Below are positions 16,737 to 26,433 of a stretch of 64,000 bases of DNA, piece after piece. The translations under genes and the position numbers were made by a program. The stretch comes from Guptibacillus spartinae (GTDB lineage: Bacteria; Bacillota; Bacilli; Bacillales; Guptibacillaceae). The stretch covers positions 1 to 64,000 of the forward strand of contig NZ_JAQQWU010000004.1 in assembly GCF_028610625.1 (NCBI RefSeq). Direction: 5' to 3'. Below the pieces are notes generated by a model that was not told where the DNA came from, searched no databases, and saw only the letters and a program-made list of their open reading frames with translations. Every line of letters begins with the position of its first letter. Position 1 is the first letter of the stretch.

Positions 16737-17783
16737 TTGGAACTTGCTTCAATAACGCCTGAACACCCTTTCACTGAACAGGATTTTGAGTATACTGCGC
16801 TAATGCCAAGCTATCGTGTTGATTTAAGAAACCCTCGAAATGAACAGATGGATCGTTTTGTGAATGCGAATGTTGTGAGTGACTGGTCAGCGCTTTCGTG
16901 GAAACAAGTCGGAAGGCCGTTTGAAGTAAAGAAGCTTGCGAAAGAACGACGGGACTGGGAAGCGGAGCATCAGCAGGACATGCCTGTCAAAACGTCGTGG
17001 GAGTACTTTAACCGTTCGTTTCATCAGCTCTTTATGCAGGACGTACCAGCGGAACAACAGCGAGTGAAGTCTTCACTAAAAGATAGTTTTAAAGGCTTTC
17101 ATATACGTGATGTGAAGCATGGACTGGGGGAGATGGTACGTCTGTCACTATGGAACTATGTGCACCGCATTGAAGATGGTATCTGGGATCCAAGAGGGAA
17201 GCGGGCTCTCTTTGAAGGGCTGGATGTGAAAAATCCTCGTATTCTCTTTCTGGGCGCGGCGGAAGGTTATGAAGCCATGCAGCTTCATGCGATGTATCCT
17301 GGTGGAGAAGTCGTTATGGTCGATTATGATGCGTTCTGTAAAACGGATCGCTTTGGGCATTTTCCAAATACGTATCCTTTTCTTGGGACAAATCCACAAA
17401 CTGGTGGACCAAAAGTTTGGTACAAAGATCAAATGAATATTAGCTATCTCGTAAAAGATATCCGGGATCTCGATTTTCATAAAGAATTTGATATTGTCTT
17501 GAGCGTGGGTTTGCTTGAGCATGTTCCAGATGAGCACAAGCCAGCGATACTCGACTGGCATCGAAAGTTTGTGAAGGATCATGGGTATGTGATTATGACC
17601 ACGCCTCGTAACCAGATGAAGTCACGTCTTTATTATCACGTCATGGCCGATATGATGAACCACACGTATCGAGAGCTGATGGATATCCGTCAGATGGGGC
17701 TTTATGCCTATGAGAACGGGATGGATATTGTCAGACACGGCTATATCAAGGTGCATAATGGCATCATTGCACGAGCGCGCTAA
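16737..17783 (+). CDS. Class I SAM-dependent methyltransferase-like protein
   Basis: A 348-residue soluble protein. The methyltransferase core lies at about 155-300: ILFLGAAEGYEAMQLHAMYPG (motif I position), VVMVDYDAF (acidic residue after strand 2) and FDIVLSVGLLEHVPDE. The N-terminal 150 residues are a Trp/Arg-rich region without a recognised domain. The TTG start at 16737 is supported by GGGGAGTG 6 nt upstream and no better ATG. Target unknown. Confidence 0.75.
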   Translation: MELASITPEHPFTEQDFEYTALMPSYRVDLRNPRNEQMDRFVNANVVSDWSALSWKQVGRPFEVKKLAKERRDWEAEHQQDMPVKTSWEYFNRSFHQLFMQDVPAEQQRVKSSLKDSFKGFHIRDVKHGLGEMVRLSLWNYVHRIEDGIWDPRGKRALFEGLDVKNPRILFLGAAEGYEAMQLHAMYPGGEVVMVDYDAFCKTDRFGHFPNTYPFLGTNPQTGGPKVWYKDQMNISYLVKDIRDLDFHKEFDIVLSVGLLEHVPDEHKPAILDWHRKFVKDHGYVIMTTPRNQMKSRLYYHVMADMMNHTYRELMDIRQMGLYAYENGMDIVRHGYIKVHNGIIARAR

Positions 17784-17846
17784 ATGCTAGCACTTGATTC
17801 AGAACTATGATAAAAGTGAAGGGAGACAATGACTAGGAGGGATAAC

Positions 17847-18320
17847 ATGAGTGTACATTCATTCACTGCAGAAACGCTTCAAGGGAAAGAAATCCCGCTT
17901 TCAGAATATAGCGGAAAGGTACTTCTGATCGTCAATACGGCAAGTAAATGTGGATTAACACCGCAATACGAAGGGCTTCAGGAATTATATACGTCACTTG
18001 AAGACAAGCCGTTTGAAATTCTTGGTTTTCCTTGTAATCAGTTTGGTGAGCAGGAGCCTGGATCCAAGGAAGATATTGAGGAATTTTGTTCGATCAATTA
18101 TGGTGTCAGTTTTCCAATGTTCGCTAAAATTGATGTAAATGGTGAAAATGCTCATCCTCTTTACAAGTATTTAACTAAGGAAGCGCCAGGCGTTGAACAT
18201 GCCGAAATTCCATGGAACTTTACGAAATTTCTTGTAAATCAAAAAGGGGAAGTTGTGAAACGCTATGAACCTACAACTGAACCGGCTGATGTAAAGACAG
18301 ATATTGAAGAAATGCTCTAA
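17847..18320 (+). CDS. Glutathione peroxidase family thiol peroxidase (BsaA-like)
   Basis: A 157-residue peroxidase with the conserved tetrad region: Cys35 (NTASKCGLTPQY), Gln in FPCNQFGEQEP (about 63-73) and Trp in IPWNFTKFLV (about 120-129). Cysteine replaces selenocysteine, as in most bacterial homologues, which normally use thioredoxin-type donors. ATG 17847 follows AGGAGG with a 6-nt spacer, better than the in-frame start at 17829. Probably monocistronic. Confidence 0.9.
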   Translation: MSVHSFTAETLQGKEIPLSEYSGKVLLIVNTASKCGLTPQYEGLQELYTSLEDKPFEILGFPCNQFGEQEPGSKEDIEEFCSINYGVSFPMFAKIDVNGENAHPLYKYLTKEAPGVEHAEIPWNFTKFLVNQKGEVVKRYEPTTEPADVKTDIEEML

Positions 18321-18376
18321 AAAAGGTTCAGGTATTGTCGAAACGGGGTATATCATTTCTGAGGTGATGATTCAAA

Positions 18377-18571
18377 ATGAAATGGTGGATTCCGTTTTGC
18401 TATATGATTGGCACGTTTTCAGGAGCGATGCTCAGTGGGTGGAGCATGGACCGTGAATGGGATGTGTTTCCTTCATTTGCGATGGCAATTACAGCATTTT
18501 TTATAGGGATATGTTATATTGTCGTTCGCGACGTCGTTCCAAAAGTCTTTGATGAGACCCTACGTAACTAA
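18377..18571 (+). CDS. Small membrane protein, function unknown
   Basis: 64 residues with two hydrophobic segments (about 5-24 and 34-54) joined by SMDREWDVFPS. Not recognised. GAGGTGATG upstream gives a good ribosome site and a clear terminator follows, so it is probably expressed. Confidence 0.65.
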   Translation: MKWWIPFCYMIGTFSGAMLSGWSMDREWDVFPSFAMAITAFFIGICYIVVRDVVPKVFDETLRN

Positions 18572-18588
18572 TACGCAGGGTTTTTTTG
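18557..18588 (+). terminator. Terminator overlapping the small membrane gene end
   Basis: ACCCTACGTA pairs with TACGCAGGGT (one mismatch) around ACTAA, followed by seven T. The TAA stop of the preceding gene is in the loop. Confidence 0.8.
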
Positions 18589-18600
18589 TATGGTTATGTG

Positions 18601-19227
18601 TTAACAGCTCAAATCAAAGGGGTGAAACGGAGGTTCCGCTTGATAGAGAAACTTCGATTTTCCTTGCTGCCATTTCCAGGCGGCATACGCAGCAAGACAA
18701 GCATCAAAAGAGTGTGAAGACTTAAGTGCTTTGTTTGGAATGCCGATCACACCCTCACTCTCGAGAAAGGTTTTGAGCTCCTCGCGTAATTCCATATTTG
18801 TTTTATAGCCGAGAACAGCTTCCAAATGTGGCGCACGCAAACCAATTGCTGCTCCAGGGTGAACCTCGACGATATGTGCGTGACCAAGACCTCTCGAGAG
18901 TGAAATACCTCTTAACGTTAAATACACCATCCGCGTCATCGTGGGTGTCATAATTGAGCTACTTCGCATTCCTGCTTTTACAATACGCCGTCGAAGAGAA
19001 CGGTCTGAAGGACGATCCCCGCCACCCGGCTGATATGATAGGGGCGCATCCATGCCGATGAAAGTCTCCTTTTTATCTTGGAAACGTTCATAGATTTCTT
19101 CATCTGTAACGCCTTCCAATAGCTGAACAAACGTAAGGTGCGTATCGCTCCCCTCAAAAATCGCTAAAGAAGTATCCTTCGTATTTGATGGACCAGATAA
19201 GTCAATACCCGCATACTGTTTCATCAC
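18601..19227 (-). CDS. DUF429 domain protein (predicted RNase H-like fold)
   Basis: A 208-residue protein beginning QYAGIDLSGPSNTKDTSLAIF, the DUF429 start with an acidic residue at the position of RNase H-fold active sites. A second acidic motif IGMDAPLSYQ is at about 57-66, and HPGAAIGLRAP and SHSFDACLAAYAAW follow. Function is unknown. GTG 19227 and the adjacent ATG are both usable starts behind AAGGAG. Confidence 0.75.
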   Translation of the reverse strand: MMKQYAGIDLSGPSNTKDTSLAIFEGSDTHLTFVQLLEGVTDEEIYERFQDKKETFIGMDAPLSYQPGGGDRPSDRSLRRRIVKAGMRSSSIMTPTMTRMVYLTLRGISLSRGLGHAHIVEVHPGAAIGLRAPHLEAVLGYKTNMELREELKTFLESEGVIGIPNKALKSSHSFDACLAAYAAWKWQQGKSKFLYQAEPPFHPFDLSC

Positions 19228-19330
19228 TGCCGCTCCTTCTATCCGAATTAAGTAAACAATAAGTGGAAAATGGGTTCATGTAAACCCCCTGTGTACGTTA
19301 TAATGAAGGAATAGAAACGGACTGATACGA

Positions 19331-20392
19331 ATGATAGACATAAGGCATAAAGTATTTAAATTTGTTGGTGGACGTATTTTAAAAACAGGACTGGCGGCGT
19401 TTCTGACCGCCTGGATTTGTGATGCGCTTGGATTACCTGTCCTTTTTGCGGTGATTACGGCAATTGTAACGGTTGAACCGACCGCATCTGATTCCATTAA
19501 AAAAGGACTAGTGCGCTTTCCTGCTGCGGCAATCGGTGCCGGATTTGCGATGCTGTTTGAAGCTTTTCTACATCAATCGCCCTTCACGTATGCATTAGCC
19601 GCAACCTTCACGCTAATCGCCTGTCATAAGCTTGGTCTTGATGACGGGATGCTCGTCGCAACCCTTACGGCAGTGGCGATGATTCCAGATACAACTGGTG
19701 ATTACATGACCTCTTTTGTTGGACGACTTAGTACGACGTTAATCGGAATTGTCGTTTCAACTGCTGTGAACTACTTTGTGATGCCACCGAAATTTCATAC
19801 AATGATTAATCAAGGCGTTAAGAGACTGTACCGCAATGCTGGTGATTTATTAGATCAGATTATCATTGATCTTCCTCATGCGAAAAAACAAACGCTCGTT
19901 TACCAGCGACTCAGTCGCGATCTGGAACGAACGTATAAATTAATTGCTTACCAGCGTGAGGAATGGAAATACCGCAGACACAGCATCAATGAAGTACGTA
20001 GCTTCTCAGTTGTACTTAAAAAGCTCGAATACCTTCAAAAGATCCTTTATCACCTTGGAAATATGTTGTTCACCGAGACGAAAAACACCATTGATCAAGA
20101 AGACCATCGCATTATTATTGAAGCAGGGCGTTCGATTTCAAAAGCGTTTCATAACCCTTCCACACAGAACTCGAAAGCTCATCTAGAGAGTATTGAAAAG
20201 CTTGATCAGCTCTTTCATGACTTGGACGACATAAGAGATGAAACGACAGATCCGCGCCATCATTTTACCGGGAAAATGATTGTTATTTTTGAATTGCTTT
20301 CTTTAAATGATGTGATTGATGATCTCTATATCTTAGAACAGAAAGAAAAAAGGTACAAAAGCAGGGGGAATAAGCGTGACGCTGATCTTTGA
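19331..20392 (+). CDS. Aromatic acid exporter/FUSC-like membrane protein
   Basis: A 353-residue protein. An N-terminal half of about five to six hydrophobic segments (residues 15-160, with KTGLAAFLTAWICDALGLP and AIVTVEPTASDSIKKGL) matches the ArAE_1/YgaE-type family. The C-terminal half is charged and helical, probably cytosolic. Related proteins are proposed efflux channels. The end overlaps the next gene by 17 bp. Confidence 0.8.
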   Translation: MIDIRHKVFKFVGGRILKTGLAAFLTAWICDALGLPVLFAVITAIVTVEPTASDSIKKGLVRFPAAAIGAGFAMLFEAFLHQSPFTYALAATFTLIACHKLGLDDGMLVATLTAVAMIPDTTGDYMTSFVGRLSTTLIGIVVSTAVNYFVMPPKFHTMINQGVKRLYRNAGDLLDQIIIDLPHAKKQTLVYQRLSRDLERTYKLIAYQREEWKYRRHSINEVRSFSVVLKKLEYLQKILYHLGNMLFTETKNTIDQEDHRIIIEAGRSISKAFHNPSTQNSKAHLESIEKLDQLFHDLDDIRDETTDPRHHFTGKMIVIFELLSLNDVIDDLYILEQKEKRYKSRGNKRDADL

Positions 20393-20738
20393 GGAAAAAT
20401 GGGATCGAACGATTGCGGAACGTGATCGTCAAATGTATGAGGAGATCTACGCAAAAAATCCGATTCAAGAAGGTAAGATCCAGTTTATTCCAGTTCGAAT
20501 TGCTTTCAACCATCGAAATGATTTGCTTGCTTCAGTGTGCATCGTTAATGGGACGGATGACTGGATCCTAGAAAACCGTTTGCTGTCTTATTATGAAGAC
20601 CGTGTACTCGTAGCCGAGAAACGTTTTACGCACAAGCTCACCGTTCCAGCCAACACGGCTGTACCATGGACATTTATTTTTACGCCTGACTCGATGATTC
20701 GACAGGCAACGCTAAAAAACTGGGAAGTCTCGAACTAA
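20376..20738 (+). CDS. SLAP-domain-like protein
   Basis: A 120-residue protein resembling the Firmicute SLAP domain family: a short charged N-terminus, IQFIPVRIAFNHRNDLLASVCIVNGTD, then a beta-rich C-terminus ending VPWTFIFTPDSMI. Function is not known to me; some members sit near accessory Sec genes. The GTG at 20376 follows GGGGGAA and overlaps the FUSC-like gene, which implies translational coupling. Confidence 0.65.
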   Translation: MTLIFEEKWDRTIAERDRQMYEEIYAKNPIQEGKIQFIPVRIAFNHRNDLLASVCIVNGTDDWILENRLLSYYEDRVLVAEKRFTHKLTVPANTAVPWTFIFTPDSMIRQATLKNWEVSN

Positions 20739-20764
20739 TTTGATAAAAATGCACAAATTGAAAT

Positions 20765-20859
20765 CCATGTTTTTACGACATTTCGCTTTCTTTCGACAGC
20801 ATTTTGGCCAAGAGCCTTAGTCGAAAAAAAGCGAATGAAGTAAAAACGTGGTTTTTTTT
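20765..20859 (+). terminator. Very long hairpin (about 33-bp imperfect stem) with T tract
   Basis: The left arm at 20765-20797 pairs with the right arm at about 20820-20851 over almost the whole length (for example CCATGTTTTTAC with GTAAAAACGTGG, and CGCTTTCTTTCGAC with GTCGAAAAAAAGCG). The loop is about 22 nt and eight T follow. It probably terminates the SLAP-like gene, but it is far larger than the other terminators here. Confidence 0.7.
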
Positions 20860-20972
20860 GTATTAGTACAGTTCGGGTATTTTGACAGCTAATTGAACAG
20901 CCTGTACCAATTGCAGGAACAATATGGTATAGTAAATTTGAAATTTTCTAATAATTGAAGGGGGCGAAAGTC

Positions 20973-21947
20973 GTGGGAAAGAAAAAAATTAGCTTATTCG
21001 TCATCGTGTTATCGATGGCTATGATCCTCGGTGCGTGTGGAGGAGGATCGGAATCAGGGGGAGAAGCGAACGGCTCACCTTCAGAACTTAGTTTATTAAC
21101 GGGTGGTACAGGAGGAACGTACTTTCCTCTTGGCGGGGAACTAGCCAATATTATTCAAGACGAAACGGATATTGAAAGTGCAAATGCACAATCCTCTGGT
21201 GCTTCCGTAGAAAACATGCAGATTCTCCAGGATGGAGACGCGGACATTGCGTTTACGCAAACAGACATAGCGGCTTATGCGACAAATGGGGAGCTCATGT
21301 TTGAAGATGGAAAAGTGGACAATATCCAGGCAATTGGAACGCTATATCCTGAAACGATTCAAATCGTAACGCTTGAGGAAAGCGGGATTGCTTCGGTTGA
21401 TGAATTAAAAGGAAAGAAAGTATCGGTTGGAGCTCCCGGGAGTGGGACATATGCGAATGCGGAGCAAGTGCTCGCAGCTCATGACATTACGATGGATGAT
21501 ATTGACGCACAGCACCTGGCCTTCGATGAATCTACGGAAGGCATCCAGGACGGCACAATTGATGCGGCCTTCATTACATCTGGTACGCCAACAGGAGCGG
21601 TAGAAGGACTTTCTGCTCAAAAGCAAGTTCGCATCCTTCCAATCGAACAGGATAAAATTGATAAGCTCATTGAAGAGCATCCTTACTATGCAGAAGATAC
21701 GGTGAAAAGTGGAACGTATAAAATTGAAAGTGACGTTAAAACCGTGGCGGTTCTAGCGATGCTTGTGGCTCGTTCTGATCTCGATGAAGATTATGTGTAT
21801 CAAGTAACGAAAGCGATCTTTGATAACTCTGATAAAATTACCCATGCCAAAGGAGAGTTCATTACGGCAGACTCTGCACTTGATGGTGTAGGTATTGATC
21901 TTCACCCTGGTGCAAAGAAATACTTTGATGAAAAAGGTGTCGAGTAA
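20973..21947 (+). CDS. TAXI-family TRAP transporter substrate-binding lipoprotein
   Basis: A 324-residue extracellular binding protein. The lipobox is ILGACGGGSE (Cys about 20). The mature part begins with LLTGGTGGTYFPLGGELANII, the TAXI family signature, and continues with AQSSGASVENMQILQDGDADIAFTQ. It feeds the fused TRAP permease two genes downstream; such systems often take up dicarboxylates or glutamate/glutamine, but the ligand is not evident. GTG 20973 is favoured by AAGGGGGCG 6 nt upstream. Confidence 0.9.
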   Translation: MGKKKISLFVIVLSMAMILGACGGGSESGGEANGSPSELSLLTGGTGGTYFPLGGELANIIQDETDIESANAQSSGASVENMQILQDGDADIAFTQTDIAAYATNGELMFEDGKVDNIQAIGTLYPETIQIVTLEESGIASVDELKGKKVSVGAPGSGTYANAEQVLAAHDITMDDIDAQHLAFDESTEGIQDGTIDAAFITSGTPTGAVEGLSAQKQVRILPIEQDKIDKLIEEHPYYAEDTVKSGTYKIESDVKTVAVLAMLVARSDLDEDYVYQVTKAIFDNSDKITHAKGEFITADSALDGVGIDLHPGAKKYFDEKGVE

Positions 21948-21983
21948 GTAGGAATCTACAAAAAAAGGATGTGATGGACGCAG

Positions 21984-22538
21984 GTGAAAAGCCTGCGTCT
22001 TCTTACGATGAAACCTTCTGATTCAACAAAACAGTTCATTTATCAAACGTCAATTGCCCTTGTCCTGATCTTAGTTGTTTTTCTTTATCCATTTTTTCCT
22101 GTTGTGGCACTTGAGAAAGGGGAGTCAGGAAAAGTCCTTGCTTATGTACCATTCGAAGATGATGCAGCGAACTTTGACATTCGCTATACGCATTCTGTTC
22201 ACAAAACCCCCGTACAGGAATCTTATTATGTATCGGAGTCAGGTGAAATCGTGCAGTATGAGCTCGCTTATGAGAATTTTGCGATTGGCATGCCTTCTAA
22301 TGCAGATGCAGGAGAGCGCTTTGTGCAGGATAAGGATGGATATAAAATCAAGGACATGAACCGAAAATTCCCGTTTATTGACCTTAGGACCGGACAAGTT
22401 GTCGCGAACCACGTACTCCTTGTGCAAGATAAAGAAATTGAATTAAGTCGGATTATCGAACCCGGGTCCTGGCTCCATCTAGAATCAGAAAACATTAGCT
22501 TATGGCAGTGGATGAAAGGAGTGAACGTACTTGAGTGA
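21984..22538 (+). CDS. DUF1850 protein of the TAXI-TRAP operon
   Basis: A 184-residue protein with an N-terminal membrane anchor (about residues 19-43) and an extracytoplasmic domain starting FDIRYTHSVHKTPVQESYYV, typical of DUF1850. This family is regularly found between TAXI binding proteins and fused TRAP permeases, as here, and is presumably an accessory factor. It overlaps the permease gene by 8 bp. GTG 21984 and ATG 22008 are alternative starts. Confidence 0.82.
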   Translation: MKSLRLLTMKPSDSTKQFIYQTSIALVLILVVFLYPFFPVVALEKGESGKVLAYVPFEDDAANFDIRYTHSVHKTPVQESYYVSESGEIVQYELAYENFAIGMPSNADAGERFVQDKDGYKIKDMNRKFPFIDLRTGQVVANHVLLVQDKEIELSRIIEPGSWLHLESENISLWQWMKGVNVLE

Positions 22539-24528
22539 GAAAAATCAGCCTCCGAAAACAAAGGAAGACAAAGAGCAGATGACAGACGAAGAAACGCAGG
22601 AATTAATGGCAAAATTTGATCCTGAAGCAGGCCATCGAAGGCTGACAGGAATAATTGGATGGATCGCTCTTGCCGGGCTCGTTGGATTTTCTGTTTTTCA
22701 GCTGTATACGGCGATATTTGGTGTTTTTACAGCCCAGCTGCAGCGTTCCATTCACTTAGCGTTTGCCCTCGGACTTATTTTTCTTTTATTTCCGGCTTCC
22801 AAAAAGAAGCTTCGTGATAAAACAAAGGGTAAATTTCAAGTCGCTTGGTATGATGCACTACTTGCGCTAATCGGAGTTTATGTTGGAATGTACTGGCCGC
22901 TTAACTTCGATGAATTAGTTTTTAGAGTGGGACGGTTAACTACGCTCGATTTAATTGTTGGTCTTCTGGCGATATTGCTTGTACTAGAAGCGACTCGTCG
23001 CGTTGTAGGCTTACCGATTACTGTGATTACATCGATCTTTTTGCTTTATGCTTACCTTGGTCCCTACATGCCGGGCTTCTTACAGCACCGAGGGTTAAGT
23101 ATTGACCGAATTATTCGCTCGATGTATTACACGACAGAAGGGATTCTTGGAACGCCACTCGGGGTGTCTTCCACCTTTATTTTTCTCTTCCTTCTCTTCG
23201 GAGCCTTTCTCGTTAAAACAGGGGTTGGGCAGTATTTCAATGACCTCGCTCTTGTGATTGCAGGGAAACGCGTGGGTGGTCCTGCAAAAGTAGCGATCTT
23301 CTCAAGTGCTCTTCAAGGAACGATTAGCGGAAGTTCAGTTGCGAACGTCGTGACGTCAGGTTCCTTTACCATTCCGATGATGAAGCGCCTTGGATACCGA
23401 AAAGAATTTGCGGGTGGTGTAGAAGCAGCCGCTTCCACTGGAGGCCAGCTAATGCCACCAATCATGGGCGCAGCTGCATTCTTGATGGTGGAATTTATCG
23501 GAGGGATTACGTATTGGGAAATCGCCAAAGCCGCTGCGATCCCCGCCGTTCTTTACTTTACCGGAATCTGGATTATGACGCATTTTGAAGCAAAGCGAAT
23601 TGGCTTACGTGGATTAACAGAGGATGAGATGCCAAATCGTAAAGCGGTACTGGCAAAAATTTATCTCTTATTTCCTATCGTTGCCGTTATCTTTTTTTTA
23701 ATGTCCGGGACATCGGTTACCCGTGCGGCGCTGTACGCCATTTTATCAGCGATTGTCGTCGGCGCGATCAATAAGGAGACGCGTATGGGCATTAGAGACT
23801 TTATTGATGCTCTGGCAAATGGGGCGAGAACGGCGCTTGGTGTTGCGGCTGCGACAGCTGCTGCTGGGATGATTGTTGGTGTTGTAACATTGACGGGACT
23901 TGGGTTAAAGCTTGCCAATAGTCTTGTTTCTCTTTCCGGAGAAAATTTACTGCTAACGCTTTTCTTTACCATGATTGCATCCTTAATTCTTGGGATGGGG
24001 TCACCGACAACCGCCAACTATGTCATTACTTCAACCATTGCGGCACCAGCATTAATCGTGCTATCCGTGCCAGAACTTTCTGCGCATATGTTTGTGTTTT
24101 ATTTCGGAATTGTGGCTGACATTACGCCCCCAGTTGCGCTCGCTGCCTTTGCGGCGGCTGGTGTGTCTGGTGGTGAGCCTCTGAAAACAGGGGTACAATC
24201 GGCCAAGCTTGCGATTGCCGCGTTTATCATTCCCTACATTTTTGTCCTCTCACCAGAGCTCATGATGATTGATACAACGTGGCAAAGTCTGCTTTGGGTT
24301 CTTTTTACATCCTTAACGGGTATGATTAGCATTGGCGCAGGTATGATTGGTTACTGGTACCGCCGTACGTACCTTATTGAACGAATTGCTGCCGTAGCGG
24401 CAGGTGTCATGCTGATTTATCCAGAGGGATCAACCGATCTATTTGGACTGGGTCTATTTATCGGGCTACTTACGCTACAGTTTATGATTAAGCTAGATGA
24501 TCAGAAAAAACAGTATATAAATGCCTAG
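22531..24528 (+). CDS. Fused TRAP transporter permease (DctQ-DctM type)
   Basis: A 665-residue permease in which the small 4-helix subunit (about 45-200) and the large subunit (about 200-665) are one chain, as usual in TAXI-TRAP systems. Seen: LLFGAFLVKTGVGQYFNDLAL, QGTISGSSVANVVTSGSFTIP and GGVEAAASTGGQLMPPIMGAAAF, core motifs of the large subunit. It couples uptake to an ion gradient. The TTG start behind GGAGTG overlaps the DUF1850 stop. Confidence 0.92.
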   Translation: MSEKNQPPKTKEDKEQMTDEETQELMAKFDPEAGHRRLTGIIGWIALAGLVGFSVFQLYTAIFGVFTAQLQRSIHLAFALGLIFLLFPASKKKLRDKTKGKFQVAWYDALLALIGVYVGMYWPLNFDELVFRVGRLTTLDLIVGLLAILLVLEATRRVVGLPITVITSIFLLYAYLGPYMPGFLQHRGLSIDRIIRSMYYTTEGILGTPLGVSSTFIFLFLLFGAFLVKTGVGQYFNDLALVIAGKRVGGPAKVAIFSSALQGTISGSSVANVVTSGSFTIPMMKRLGYRKEFAGGVEAAASTGGQLMPPIMGAAAFLMVEFIGGITYWEIAKAAAIPAVLYFTGIWIMTHFEAKRIGLRGLTEDEMPNRKAVLAKIYLLFPIVAVIFFLMSGTSVTRAALYAILSAIVVGAINKETRMGIRDFIDALANGARTALGVAAATAAAGMIVGVVTLTGLGLKLANSLVSLSGENLLLTLFFTMIASLILGMGSPTTANYVITSTIAAPALIVLSVPELSAHMFVFYFGIVADITPPVALAAFAAAGVSGGEPLKTGVQSAKLAIAAFIIPYIFVLSPELMMIDTTWQSLLWVLFTSLTGMISIGAGMIGYWYRRTYLIERIAAVAAGVMLIYPEGSTDLFGLGLFIGLLTLQFMIKLDDQKKQYINA

Positions 24529-24530
24529 AG

Positions 24531-24557
24531 AACCGCTCCAACAGGAGCGGTTTTTTT
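24531..24557 (+). terminator. Terminator of the TRAP operon
   Basis: AACCGCTCC and GGAGCGGTT form a perfect 9-bp stem around AACA, followed by T residues through 24557. Confidence 0.92.
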
Positions 24558-24640
24558 ATGGAAAAATAGAGCAATCTCCTGATTCCCGCTAGAAGGAGAG
24601 TGTGTTATGATGAAAGCGTCGTCATAAAAAGAATGATTAA

Positions 24641-24666
24641 GAAGAGAAAGGACTTCTCTTCTTTTT
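24641..24666 (+). terminator. Terminator-like hairpin in the fumC leader
   Basis: GAAGAGAA (24641-24648) and TTCTCTTC (24654-24661) pair around AGGAC, and T residues follow. It lies 45 bp before the fumarase start and behind the TRAP terminator, so it may be a leader attenuator or a second terminator. Confidence 0.5.
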
Positions 24667-24710
24667 ATCGAAGTGGAACCTGTTAGCTTATACTCTGAAG
24701 GAGGATCACA

Positions 24711-26099
24711 ATGGATTATCGAATTGAACGAGATACAATTGGAGAAATCAAAGTACCAGCAGATAAAATGTGGGGTGCTCAAACGCAGCGAAGCAAGCAG
24801 AACTTCAAAATCGGCAATGAGCAAATGCCGCTTGAAGTCGTAAAAGCATTTGCGATTTTGAAAAAGAGCGCAGCGCTCGCAAACCAGCGTCTTGGTAAGC
24901 TTGAAGATGTAAAAGCGGAAGCCATTGTGAAAGCAGCGGACGAAGTGATTAACGGCGATCATAACGAACACTTCCCACTTGTGGTGTGGCAGACAGGAAG
25001 CGGCACGCAGTCTAATATGAACATGAATGAAGTGCTCGCATTTCGTGCGAATGAACTTTTACAAGAACAGGGAAGTGAAGAGCGTATTCATCCTAATGAT
25101 GATGTGAACAAATCTCAATCTTCCAATGATACATTCCCGACAGCTCTGCATGTTGCGGCGGTTCTTTCTGTTGAGGATCACCTCTACCCTGCTCTAATTG
25201 AGCTTAAGGAAACCCTCTATCAAAAAATGCAGGACAATGAACATATTATTAAAATCGGACGTACGCATCTTCAGGATGCAACGCCACTAACGCTTGGTCA
25301 GGAAATTAGCGGCTGGCATCGCATGCTTGTGAAGTGCGAGAATATGCTTCTTGAAAGTGTAAAATACATGAAGGAACTTGCGATTGGTGGAACAGCGGTT
25401 GGAACGGGGCTAAATGCTCATCCGAAGTTCGGAGACATGGTCGCTGAAGAAATTAGCAAAATGACGGACAAGACGTTCGCATCTGCACAAAATAAATTCC
25501 ACGCGCTCACAAGCCATGATGAAATTGTTCACGTCCATGGCACGTTAAAGGCGCTTGCGGCAGATCTTATGAAAATTGCAAATGATGTGCGCTGGCTTGC
25601 GAGTGGACCACGCTGTGGCATTGGTGAACTGACGATTCCTGCGAATGAGCCGGGAAGCTCGATCATGCCAGGTAAAGTTAACCCTACGCAGAGCGAGGCA
25701 CTTACGATGGTAGCGGCACAAGTGATGGGAAATGACGCAACAATTGGTTTCTCAGCAAGTCAGGGGAACTTTGAGCTTAACGTCTTTAAACCTGTCATTA
25801 TTTATAACTTCCTTCAATCTTCTCGCTTGCTCGCAGACGGCATGAAGTCATTTAACGATAACTGTGCAGTCGGCATCGAGCCGAACGAAGAAGTGATTCA
25901 AGATTACTTGAAAAACTCCCTCATGCTTGTTACAGCATTGAACCCGCATATCGGTTATGAAAATGCGGCGAAAATCGCGAAAAAAGCACATGAAGATGGC
26001 ACAACGCTGCGCGAATCTGCTCTTGAGAGCGGCCTCCTGACAGCGGAACAGTTCGATGAAATCGTTCGTCCAGAAGATATGATTGCACCAAAAGAATAA
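24711..26099 (+). CDS. fumC: Class II fumarate hydratase
   Basis: A 462-residue fumarase catalysing reversible hydration of fumarate to malate in the TCA cycle; iron-independent homotetramer. Family motifs: [11 protein letters not shown] near the start, [17 protein letters not shown] (about 95), [11 protein letters not shown] (about 138), [16 protein letters not shown] (about 185) and the signature [11 protein letters not shown] (about 317-327). GGAGG precedes the ATG. Monocistronic between two hairpins. Confidence 0.96.
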   Translation: MDYRIERDTIGEIKVPADKMWGAQTQRSKQNFKIGNEQMPLEVVKAFAILKKSAALANQRLGKLEDVKAEAIVKAADEVINGDHNEHFPLVVWQTGSGTQSNMNMNEVLAFRANELLQEQGSEERIHPNDDVNKSQSSNDTFPTALHVAAVLSVEDHLYPALIELKETLYQKMQDNEHIIKIGRTHLQDATPLTLGQEISGWHRMLVKCENMLLESVKYMKELAIGGTAVGTGLNAHPKFGDMVAEEISKMTDKTFASAQNKFHALTSHDEIVHVHGTLKALAADLMKIANDVRWLASGPRCGIGELTIPANEPGSSIMPGKVNPTQSEALTMVAAQVMGNDATIGFSASQGNFELNVFKPVIIYNFLQSSRLLADGMKSFNDNCAVGIEPNEEVIQDYLKNSLMLVTALNPHIGYENAAKIAKKAHEDGTTLRESALESGLLTAEQFDEIVRPEDMIAPKE

Positions 26100-26103
26100 C
26101 GCA

Positions 26104-26132
26104 AAAAGCGGGATCATAGCGATCCCGCTTTT
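26104..26132 (+). terminator. fumC terminator
   Basis: AAAAGCGGGATC pairs perfectly with GATCCCGCTTTT around a 5-nt loop. The opposite strand also ends in a T run, so it can serve the convergent small gene. Confidence 0.88.
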
Positions 26133-26157
26133 CGTTTCTTTCAGGAGTGGAAAGCGT

Positions 26158-26349
26158 TTACACTTTCCGAGGTATGATAGCCATGATGCCTTTGTAGATC
26201 AAGACAAGTGCAAATAGCAGCGCTGCTAGAAAGCCAACAACTTCGAAGACCGGATTAAGACTCTCGAGGAATGAATCTGCTTCAGACAAACGAAGTAATG
26301 CAAACCCAGCAATCATAGCGGCTACGAAAAGCAATGTTCGATCCAACAT
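26158..26349 (-). CDS. Small two-helix membrane protein, function unknown
   Basis: 63 residues with two hydrophobic segments (about 5-22 and 36-58) and a basic C-terminal tail (PRKV), suggesting a hairpin in the membrane. AAAGGGAGTG precedes the ATG. Not recognised; single gene. Confidence 0.6.
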   Translation of the reverse strand: MLDRTLLFVAAMIAGFALLRLSEADSFLESLNPVFEVVGFLAALLFALVLIYKGIMAIIPRKV

Positions 26350-26433
26350 ATCAGCACTCCCTTTGAAAGAAATATTTTTATTGCCCTACAAATATATGCG
26401 GTGAGAGACGAGCGAAGAACAAGTTTTTTTGAG

